Assembly: GCA_963682055.1 (NCBI GenBank)
Contig: OY821748.1
Coordinates: 4,622,343 to 4,686,342 of the forward strand
Source of the DNA: Primula veris
Taxonomy: Eukaryota > Streptophyta > Magnoliopsida > Ericales > Primulaceae
DNA length: 64,000 nucleotides
Direction: 5' to 3'
Position 1 is the first letter of the stretch. Each line of letters begins with the position of its first letter. The position numbers and the translations under genes are program-made. The notes beneath the pieces were generated by a model. It saw only the letters and a list, made by a program, of their open reading frames with translations. It ran no database searches and was not told the DNA's origin. Positions 1-7,642 of the stretch are shown here, in pieces.

Positions 1-721
1 TAAAAAGCCAAGTGAATAAAAATTGCATGTTAATTGAATAAATTGATATGTTTCCATGTATATTTAACCACTTTGCATGTTAAAAATTACCATATATAGA
101 ATTAATTGGTAATTAAAAATATATTACTTGCTTGCATGTTAAAACTACCATGTATAGAATTACTTATATGACAATAAACCGTAGATAATTGATTGATATC
201 TTCTTAGCATAATCAACCTATCTTTTGATATTACCATAGATATAAATATACCATATGGCAGTTAATTGTTTGATTTGATTTGATTTGGTATGATATAATT
301 TGTGTGATTGATAATCCTGAATTGATTTAGTTTATCACCAAATCTACTGCATGATTAGATATATATCATGAATATATTTTATACTGTCTTGTATATATAT
401 GTGGTTATCTAGAATAGATATGCGTGTTATTTATTGCCATGAATGGTAGAATTGCGAAATCATATATATTCACATTTAAGTTGGAAAAATTATGAATCTT
501 CCCTAAATAGGCTCACCTATTTGGATACGATGTCTAGGAAAGATATAGGCGGAAGTCGATATCCTAATGAGGTCGGGTTTTAAGTGGCATTCGTGCCCTC
601 CACCCTCACCGTCTTTCCTGGTCGTTTTTCAAGTAGAGCTACCGAAAGGGGTTGACTAAATAATAATTTCCCCGAGTGTGTTTATATAGTGATGTATATT
701 TCGCTGAATTGGTGTTTCAGT
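1..721. other. AT-rich non-coding DNA at the window edge
   Basis: No credible gene. It holds an imperfect ~60-bp direct duplication (units beginning near 72 and 132, each with TTGCATGTTAAAA followed by a TATAGAATTA block) and a hairpin at 505-522 (AAATAGG, loop CTCA, CCTATTT). It may be the 5' part of the copia element that follows, but no 5' LTR or primer-binding site could be recognised. Confidence 0.5.
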
Positions 722-850
722 ATCGACTCGTCGTTCGATCAATGAGAACCGATTCACATGAAAAGCAAAACTAATGTTTTCGAACCTGTCGTTTCGAAAA
801 AAAGTTTGTACTTGTGCAAACCATAAAAATATAAACCAGTCGTTTTATAT
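722..850 (+). repeat. Cluster of hairpins with CCTGTCGT-type octaloops
   Basis: Three hairpins with 8-nt loops follow one another. At 722-739 the stem is ATCGA/TCGAT around CTCGTCGT. At 777-800 it is TTTTCGAA/TTCGAAAA around CCTGTCGT, an 8-bp perfect stem. At 829-850 it is ATATAAA/TTTATAT around CCAGTCGT, a 7-bp perfect stem. A fourth small stem, TTTGTA/TGCAAA with loop CTTG and one G-T pair, lies at 805-820. Stem sequences differ while the loop is kept. Confidence 0.75.
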
Positions 851-889
851 GATAAATAATCCAGAAATCCCAACACATGTTAGATGCCA

Positions 890-1105
890 TCTAAGATGAG
901 AAAAATCGTAAAACATACTTGCGAAATGACTGTTTAAATGTTGATTTTAATCCGTCACCACATGTTACTCACCCTGATGTGTGAAAATGTGATGCCCCAT
1001 TTTTTTTTGATGCCATCTTTGATGAGTAAAACTCAAATTTGTTGTTACCATCAGGATGAATGCTAAGGCGTTGATTTTATTCCGCCGCCACATTTGAGAC
1101 GTGAT
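890..1105 (+). repeat. Imperfect ~120-bp tandem duplication
   Basis: Two units start with GATGCCATCT followed by GATGAG (near 890 and 1011). About 70 bases later each carries TTGATTTTA or TTGATTTTATTCCG and then a CACAT block. The second unit ends with the palindrome AGACGT-GATG-ACGTCT (1097-1112). It lies in the gag-proximal part of the copia relic; its origin is unknown. Confidence 0.5.
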
Positions 1106-1977
1106 GACGTCTATGGTGAACAAATGTCTGAAATTGACATATTGGAGCAATCCTTCACCAAAATACTAGCTTGGAAATTGTATTCCATAAGCAGTATCGT
1201 GAATTTATATTCACCATGTTCCTTTATCACCCATCTGTTATTGGATAAAAAAAAATTACCCCAGTGAGTAGTTTTAATCCTATTGGGTCAATGACGAATT
1301 GTTTGCCTGATATTAATGCTCTTCGTGTACATTTTTTTTTTTCACGAATCGAGAACCGAGACAAATGTTATTTGTCTTGAACTGTCGTAATCCTGATGAA
1401 TCGCCTAGCCAAGCGAGATTTTAGACAATCGTCAAAATCGAAAACTTGTGGCTGCAAGACAGTAATTGAAAGGAACAATATGGCCCGTTGTCACAAAGCA
1501 AGAGATAATGCTCAAGGAGCCAACTCTATGCTATAAAGACAAAGGTCATGCACGGTTACTCCTTAAATAGTTCAAAACTATTACAAAGGTGCAAAAAAAC
1601 CGATGCTAATGTGGTTAAAGCTAACTGAAAGTAAACTCTTGAGACCCCCGATTTTGTGGCTCAAATAAGTTTGATACCTTTCTTTATTGATTTTGATAAA
1701 TCATTGAGCCATTTTTTCGCTCATCTGGATTATGTTTTCCATTTGGATTATTATTTTCCATTTGGACCATACTTTTGAATTGTGTTTTGCCTGTTTACGA
1801 AATTTCTCGAAATAATTTAAAGTGTTTTGAGCAAATTCCTTTGACAAATGTGACCAAACTTTAAATTATGAAATTTTAGGCAATACTTGTGGTGTAGTTG
1901 GTTTTCTGGAAATAGTGGGTAACAGTGTACCACATAATTTTACCAACTATTTGCCTAAAAGAGTACTCAGTGACAAT

Positions 1978-2003
1978 GATTCTGGACCTGTCGTTCCAAA
2001 ATC
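1978..2003 (+). repeat. Hairpin with CCTGTCGT loop
   Basis: GATTCTGGA and TCCAAAATC flank CCTGTCGT (1987-1994): nine pairs with a single mismatch. A related hairpin, AGGT-CCTGCCGT-ACCT, lies at 2059-2074. Confidence 0.7.
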
Positions 2004-2245
2004 AAAATCTTTGGTAAAACCAAATTGGTCTGTCAAATATGAGGTCTTATACTCATGTAGGTCCTGCCGTACCTTGTTAAGTTATAAAATATTCGAGAAA
2101 ACCAGTGTTATCTGGTAATAGCTCATGAAAGAATTAAAATTTCTTTACATAGCCTCCATTCAATACGATCAAAAGCGTATTTTAGAGGAGTTGAAATGTC
2201 TTTCAAGTGGTTGCTACCACATTCTTTAAAGCATTTAAAGTTACC

Positions 2246-2334
2246 TTATCATTTCGCCTGTCGTCGAAATGATAAATGATTTAGATGCTAAGACATGATT
2301 GTCTGTACTATCATTCGCCTGTCGTCGATTGATA
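2246..2334 (+). repeat. Two hairpins with CCTGTCGT loops
   Basis: At 2246-2275 an 11-bp perfect stem (TTATCATTTCG/CGAAATGATAA) closes CCTGTCGT. At 2309-2334 a 9-bp stem with one mismatch (TATCATTCG/CGATTGATA) closes the same octamer. The two stems share TATCATT but are otherwise distinct. This is the strongest pair in the family. Confidence 0.8.
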
Positions 2335-2559
2335 AGATCATTTTGATATTGTGGCATTGACCGGATGAGATATTCCCGGGTCAAAAGATGATGCTTGATT
2401 TATAATCGCATCGTATTTGGATTGTTTCTGAGAATATATTTCGTGATTAATCCGAAATTCTTGCCACTAATGCTCACTTTCAAAGACTAGTATGTGTAAA
2501 GATCACGAAATGAACTCGTAGAATTCTTGTAAAGAATTGAAGGAGTTATTGTGGACTTA

Positions 2560-3500
2560 TCCAACCATAAGACGGACCATAAATATAAATGGTTATGGTT
2601 GATGCATCGACAATATGGTCACATTTTACTGTTGTCCACATAAATGCAGCATTTACCAAACTCTTAGCCCTATCATTAAGTTGATGGCTCATGATCCGGA
2701 TTATCCTGAAAAGTCTAGTCGACTTGATAATACCGAAGAGTAAGAATCGAAATTTCGATTTGAATTACTTGAGTTTGGAAATTGAACATCCTGTCGATTA
2801 TGTTCAGACCCAAATGGACTGATGCGACTGCAAATGATTGCACGCATTTCTTGGTCTTGCGCACCAAGATTTATATTTCCGTGTGGGGTTATGCTATTTT
2901 GCTGCATTGGTCCGTCATGAGGCCCATAGACACTCAAACATCATATGCATACCAGCTGGTTACTGGTTATGAGCCAGAAGTCTCATATTAACGCGTGTTT
3001 GGAGTGCTTAATTAATATTTTGATTGAGCCGCTATAGCGTTCAAAATATGGACCTCTGAATGGGACATAGTCGATTATGAATCTCATACCTATCATTTGA
3101 TAGAGTAACCTTGACAAGCGATCTCTTTACCGCATGATATGCGAAAGTGACATCGCTAAGACTGTTTTCCCCGTCATTAGGGGGAGATTTGCACGTTAGC
3201 GTTGATAAGGAACGATGTGAAGTAACGTGGCATAACCCACTCAGTCTTAGCTTGATCCCCAAAAACTGCACTTAGTGATAAGTAAGTGCATAGACTCCCT
3301 CAAGTCTAACTAAATGCCAAACGCATTTAATGACTTTATGAGATGTCACGAGATCATTTATACCTGCTGCAAAATGCTTGCAAGGATAGACGTCCCTGTC
3401 GGACGCCGTGTTCCTGTCGTAACACGTTGCTTTGGACGAACCCGCCAAGCAAAGGACGCTGCCATCGGCCGTCAGTTTGTCATCCTTCCTAAGAGATGAG
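2560..3500 (+). pseudogene. Copia integrase and linker relic
   Basis: Frame-shifted remains of the copia integrase. KIYISVWGYAIL lies near 2867-2905, VTGYEPEVSY near 2960-2990, followed by RVFG, and ARIDVPVGR near 3376-3405. These correspond to the C-terminal part of the integrase core and the following linker of plant copia polyproteins. No intact catalytic D-D-E set can be read. Hairpins occur at 2783-2806 (TGAACAT/ATGTTCA around CCTGTCGATT) and 3391-3426, and a 16-bp perfect palindrome (AATCGAAATTTCGATT) at 2745-2760. Stops in all frames rule out function. Confidence 0.7.
3391..3426 (+). repeat. Twin CCTGTCG(T) hairpins in the linker relic
   Basis: CGTC-CCTGTCG-GACG (3391-3405) is followed at once by CGTGTT-CCTGTCGT-AACACG (3407-3426, 6-bp perfect stem). 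The first overlaps the conserved protein motif DVPVG, so its loop may be kept by coding. The second has no such explanation that I can see. Confidence 0.7.
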
Positions 3501-3742
3501 AAAGTTGACCGGTTCTTAATTCGTTCAGCCCCAGAGGTGGTGAACTGAAACTCGTTTGTCGTATGAGATTATAAATGATCTAGGTGATGTGTGATTCCTT
3601 CTCATCCTAAGAATCTCGAAATATCTGTCAATCATGATATCTTAGACGATATTGAAGCGAAACGAGACTGTCATTGATTACTTGTTCATATATTCGGTGA
3701 CGACTGATAATATGAGCAAATTATGACAGGGAACCATGTACC

Positions 3743-4480
3743 GTTGCCTGAAGTCAACATAAAATAGACTGGACTAATGGAAACTTGCAATCCAAGTAAA
3801 CTCCTTAGCGAAAGTGTGTTCGGACCTGTAGCTCCAACACCACCAATGTTAAACGAGTTCGTTTATTTGGTTATTCGTAAGGAAAAGTGATGAGAATAAT
3901 GAGATTGTAGAATGCTCACCTAGTAGCGCAAGGCTTCTCTCACACCTTGGAATTGATTACGAGATGGTTGATTTCCTCGTAATGGACGTTATAACGGTCC
4001 CCTACTTTATCAATTTAGTAGTTTCCCAAAAAACTGATTATGCAGCATGTGATTGGGGTCACGGTTTTATCTCTATGGGAATTTAGACAAAGAGATATAG
4101 ATGAAGGTCCATGTGTGGCTTCATACGCTTTAATCAAGTAGTTCCTGACCACGGAACACGATCTTAATTAAATGAGACGTTCACTATATGGATTAATATA
4201 ATCCGAGCGGATGTGGTATACCGCCTAAGTGAGTACTTGATTAGCTTGGGATACTTGAACAAGTATTATGCCCTTGCGTGTTTTATTACGCGATCCATTT
4301 TTGGATTTGCCTTCGAGATGAAGGATCTTGGGAAGACACGGTAGTGCGAGTGCCTGATGATCGAGTCCCGTAAAGATTGAATCTAAGTCCATGATTCAGA
4401 CTACACCCAGAAGGTGTTATGACGTTTTAGTCATTATGACGCTAAGTCGTCAGATTCTCCCATGATCGTTCGATCACTAG
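3743..4480 (+). pseudogene. Copia reverse transcriptase relic
   Basis: Pieces of copia RT are readable across frames: FVRKSDENNEIV near 3870-3910, GIDYE near 3950, VMDVIT near 3980, YRLSEYL near 4220 and FEMKDLGK near 4310. The YVDD catalytic box is not preserved in any readable frame. Two hairpins belong to the octaloop family: GTTG-CCTGAAGT-CAAC (3743-3758) and GTGTTCGGA-CCTGTAGC-TCCAACAC (3816-3840, one bulge). The second overlaps codons for the conserved PV of this region. Confidence 0.7.
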
Positions 4481-5100
4481 ACATTGATATAGACCCGGTC
4501 CATCCCTGATGAGACGACAAAGAGATATTGAACCATGATGTTCATATCTAAGTACAATAAGCGCATCATTGTACTTGGTCTAATGTACTATGACGAACAT
4601 CTTGTCTGCTGTGAATAGTATAGCTCGACACAGCATCGCGCTAACACACTGCCATCGAAATGGCATAAAAGACATTTTCCCATTACCTTAAGGTAACTGC
4701 GGATGAGGGCTTGTCTTATCCCATTTTGCGTCATCGAGTGTACCTACCCCCTTTGATACTCGAATTAACGCAACCCTTTTTCGGTTATACCGATGCTGGT
4801 TACTTATCAGACCCGCATAAGGGATATTCCTAACATGGTATGTCTTTGCCATTAGGAATAAGGCGATATCTTGGAGGTCTTGGAATGACTCCAAACGAAT
4901 CACTCCGATCTCGTGCTCTATGAGACGACTAGAGAGTATATATGGCTTCGAGCTAGTATTAGCCATATTTGAATTACATATGCTCTGTCTCACGATCCAG
5001 ATAAAACACTTGTCATAGAAGACAATTTGTTGTTATCGATCAGGAGAGACATGACTATATTATGCTATTTAGCATTTTTCGCCGAAATAAATCTTCACAT
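4480..5100 (+). pseudogene. Copia RT C-terminus and RNase H relic
   Basis: Traces such as SIARH, HRNGIK and GYADAGYLSDPHKG (near 4790-4835) match the RT end and RNase H start of plant copia elements. Perfect inverted repeats are dense here: AAGTACAAT/ATTGTACTT at 4550-4576, TGCCAT-CGAA-ATGGCA near 4651-4666, TTACCTTAAGGTAA near 4684-4697, TATTCCTAA/TTAGGAATA at 4825-4860 and ATATGGCT/AGCCATAT at 4940-4968. There is no open frame. Confidence 0.65.
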
Positions 5101-5111
5101 ATGAAGTTTAA

Positions 5112-5353
5112 GAGCATCCAGTTGAATGCTCGTTCTATTCCACGTTAGATTTTCTTGTATCCAGTAGTGTGCAAGTAAATGAGACATCCAGTCAAATGCT
5201 CGTACTCTTTCTTGGAATATGAAATCTTTGCACCCAGTCGTGTGCAAGTTAGGGGGAGCATCCAGGTGAATGCTTATTGGACTAATTACTACTTAGTCGA
5301 AATTCTCGCACCCTGTTGTGTACAAGTGAGGGGGAGCATCTAGTCGCATGCTC
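5112..5353 (+). repeat. ~75-bp tandem repeat, each unit with two octaloop hairpins and a GGGG tract
   Basis: Hairpin A (GAGCAT, loop, ATGCTC) recurs at 5112-5131, 5181-5201, 5256-5275 and 5334-5353, with loops CCAGTTGA, CCAGTCAA, CCAGGTGA and CTAGTCGC. Hairpin B (CTTGCAC-like, loop, GTGCAAG) alternates at 5154-5175, 5226-5248 and 5305-5326, with loops CCAGTAGT, CCAGTCGT and CCTGTTGT. Several stem changes keep pairing through G-T wobble. The last two A hairpins directly follow a GGGG(G) polypurine tract. This is the non-coding 3' region of the copia element. Confidence 0.8.
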
Positions 5354-5790
5354 GTGTACTCTTTTTGTCCTTAGACCAATGTTTTTTCCCACTGGGTTTT
5401 CCTTGGCAAGGTTTTTAGCGAGACACGTTCCCATTATATCTCACTTGAGATTGCCGAAATTAGGGGGAGTATCCTGTTGTATACTTCTTACCACTGTGTA
5501 CTCTTTTGTCCTTCGACTAGAGGTTTTTCCCACTGGGTTTACTCTAGCAATGTTTTGATGAGGCACCTGTTTTGTGGTTGATTCACTACTACTACCACTG
5601 TTGCACTCTTTTTCCTTCGATCAGAGATTTTCCCATTGGGTTTGCTCCGGCAAGGTTTTGATGAGGCACACTGTTTTGTGGTTAGTTAATTACATAGAAT
5701 TTCAGCCTATATCATTCGGCTACACAGTTTCTCCTAGGTACCGGTTTTGTTCCACATTGGGTTTTCCGTCCCTAAGGTTTTTATGTGTTT
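5350..5790 (+). repeat. 3' non-coding repeats of the copia element (CACTGGGTTT units)
   Basis: Four imperfect ~100-bp units carry TACTCTTTT(T), CCTT, then TTTTTCCCA(C/T)TGGGTTT, GCAAGGTTTT and often GATGAGGCAC (near 5352, 5500, 5600, 5745). Similar blocks before the 3' LTR are common in plant copia elements. A further octaloop hairpin, GAGTAT-CCTGTTGT-ATACTT, sits at 5467-5486 behind a GGGGG tract. Confidence 0.7.
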
Positions 5791-5850
5791 AGCATTGCGA
5801 ATGAACTCGACTCAGATCGACTGCATGAAGACGAAGAATTCAAGACGTCC

Positions 5851-5860
5851 AAAGGGGGAG
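5851..5860 (+). promoter_or_regulatory. Polypurine tract of the copia element
   Basis: AAAGGGGGAG lies immediately 5' of the LTR start TGTTG, as expected for the plus-strand primer of reverse transcription. Similar GGGGGAG tracts at about 5251, 5331 and 5462 look like extra copies. Confidence 0.75.
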
Positions 5861-6031
5861 TGTTGTAGGATATTATTGGACTATTGGTCTTGTATTTTAG
5901 GGGTCTTGTATTTTACATTCATTCATACATTATGATTAATAAAGTCTCCCTTATTGTTGTTTCTCATACCTCTCTCTATATCTATACATATCTCTATATA
6001 TATCTATGACGAGCTAATATGTCACACAACA
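5861..6031 (+). repeat. 3' LTR of the copia element (171 bp)
   Basis: It begins TGTTG directly after the polypurine tract and ends CAACA, the inverted complement, so both borders fit. It contains a pyrimidine-rich CTCTATATCTATA microsatellite near the end. No matching 5' LTR is visible in the window, so age cannot be estimated from LTR divergence. Confidence 0.75.
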
Positions 6032-7466
6032 GAACCAAAATAAATTCGAAGTATTTTAATTATCTCAATATTTTGATTAGAACCGGTTAATAATTTTCTT
6101 CATGTGGTCCATATATTCATTTGTATTGTCATAGTATTTGGTGAAACATGAGGGTTTGTTTTCTTTATAAAAGGGTTTCATTTTAATAACTTAACAAGTG
6201 AGCCTGTATTGCAAAAACTTACAAGTGACTGAGTGAGCCTGTATTGCAAAAAGTTACATGATATAATTAATTGATCTTAACAACCTAATGTCCTAAAGGG
6301 ATTGGGAAAATTTCACCATTATCGATTGATCGCTATCCATAATTCATTAAATGATGAAGACGTTCAGCTATTATTGTATGTAAACCAAAAATTGAAAGGA
6401 CCTATGAGAAAGACATATATCTACTTTCAGGAGCCGTCTACGGAGGGTGTAAAAATTTACATCAACTACTAAATTAAGTGAAACAAAAAATTAAATGACG
6501 TCAAATCATCGTTTTTAATATATTTTAGTGAAAATAAATGATCAAAAATTGAAAAATAAATTCAGAATTATGAAGGATGCCGTGGCTCCATGGTCTGCAA
6601 TTAGTTCCCCATCTACTTTAATATGTCAAGTAGGTTTTAAAAAAATAACTGACAACCTTGAACGCTTAACAAAATGACAAGAATATATTGCTTTCTATAC
6701 TACACTTTGTGGCAAGCATACAAACAAATGTGCCTCAACTGAGGGATTTGCAAAGTTTGCGGAACCAATCACTTTAAATGGTTAACAACGTAAACATTTT
6801 TAAAGGTTTGTAATGTAAAATAATTTTGATAATGATCTAGTTGACCGAGTTGTTAATTTCCGGTGCAATATTATACAACTCGATAGCTGATTCAATGTAC
6901 AAGTATCGGTGCACTCAATCGAGTCAATCGAGTCAATCGACAATCTGTATTGATGATCTTATAAATATACCCTTCTAAAAGAGACTTCAGATGTGAGGAT
7001 TTTTTAGACGGTCTTGACATAAACCAAGTGAGACAGGCAGTTTAATTAAGCGTCGGTGCCGTGAATTTTTTCCCCATATTAAAGTCGTTTTCCCCTCGTG
7101 ATACAGTACAAGAAGAACATATATCATTTGATGGTCTATTTTGTATAGTGCAGAAGATAATATATACTTTATTTTATTATAACATGATTAACATTTTGTA
7201 TATATACTATGAGATTTTTTATAGCATGATATGATTTTTTTCGGATAAAATTAAAATAAACGCAAAGAAAATCAAATAAATTTCTAAATAATAATAATAT
7301 ATAAAGATTAATTACTTTCCAAAGACAAAACTTCTATTTTATCATGTTATAATTTCTACTGCCAACTTCCTTAAATAATTGATCGCCACAGAACTGTGAA
7401 ACTTTTGAGTCTTTTGACTTGTAAATATATCTCAGAACTGTGATTTTTTTTTTTCTTGAAATTTAG
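6032..7466. other. AT-rich intergenic DNA
   Basis: No gene seen on either strand. It contains one short minisatellite, listed separately. Confidence 0.6.
6915..6940 (+). repeat. 9-bp minisatellite TCAATCGAG, nearly three copies
   Basis: TCAATCGAG at 6915-6923 and 6924-6932, and TCAATCGA at 6933-6940, in exact tandem. Confidence 0.9.
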
Positions 7467-7496
7467 TCATATAGTTTTAACAAGTAAACTATATGA
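7467..7496. repeat. 11-bp perfect inverted repeat with 8-nt loop
   Basis: TCATATAGTTT and AAACTATATGA flank TAACAAGT. It sits 17 bp before a target-site duplication. Function unknown. Confidence 0.8.
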
Positions 7497-7512
7497 TGAT
7501 TTTCTTATAAAT

Positions 7513-7642
7513 AGTACGACACACTTTATCCGAGTATATTACGCTCATCATTAGAATTCGAACCTTGTCGCCTGCGAAGCAGGTTTACCTCCAAAAGAGG
7601 GTTTCTGATTATAAAAAAAAAAGAAAAAGTACGACACACTTT
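7513..7642. mobile_element. ~100-bp insertion with 15-bp target duplication and A-rich tail (SINE-like)
   Basis: AGTACGACACACTTT occurs exactly at 7513-7527 and 7628-7642. The 100 bp between them end in an A-rich tail just before the second copy, the layout left by LINE-type retroposition. The insert contains the hairpin CCTGC-GAA-GCAGG. Its complement reads GGTTCGAATTC, close to the tRNA T-arm (box B), but no full tRNA or box A is convincing. It could be a truncated SINE or a retroposed small RNA. Confidence 0.65.

Larger units (their letters stand above)
722..6031 (+). mobile_element. Decayed Ty1/copia LTR retrotransposon (5' end not resolved)
   Basis: All three frames are broken, but copia polyprotein landmarks occur in order on the + strand. 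They are an integrase-end stretch (KIYISVWGYAIL, then VTGYEPEVSY and RVFG), a linker with ARIDVPVG, RT pieces (FVRK, DENNEIV, GIDYE, VMDVIT, FEMKDLGK) and an RNase H-like start (GYADAGYLSDPHKG). Behind these come a non-coding 3' region with repeated GGGGGAGCATC tracts, a polypurine tract at 5851-5860 and a 171-bp LTR. The order gag, integrase, RT, RNase H is that of Ty1/copia. The start is arbitrary: 722 is the first of the constant-loop hairpins, and no 5' LTR was found. Stops and frameshifts every 50-100 codons mean the element is dead. The lineage within copia is not assigned. Confidence 0.85.

Noticed and set aside
4688..4993. 101-codon - strand frame in the copia relic
   Set aside because: A shadow of the RNase H region, which is readable on the + strand.
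5112..5353. CRISPR-like array of short repeats and spacers
   Set aside because: Plant nuclear context, copia non-coding region, and units that vary in stem sequence; a tandem hairpin repeat explains it.
7553..7565. Possible tRNA T-arm (antisense GGTTCGAATTC)
   Set aside because: No cloverleaf or box A can be built around it; kept only as part of the SINE-like insertion.
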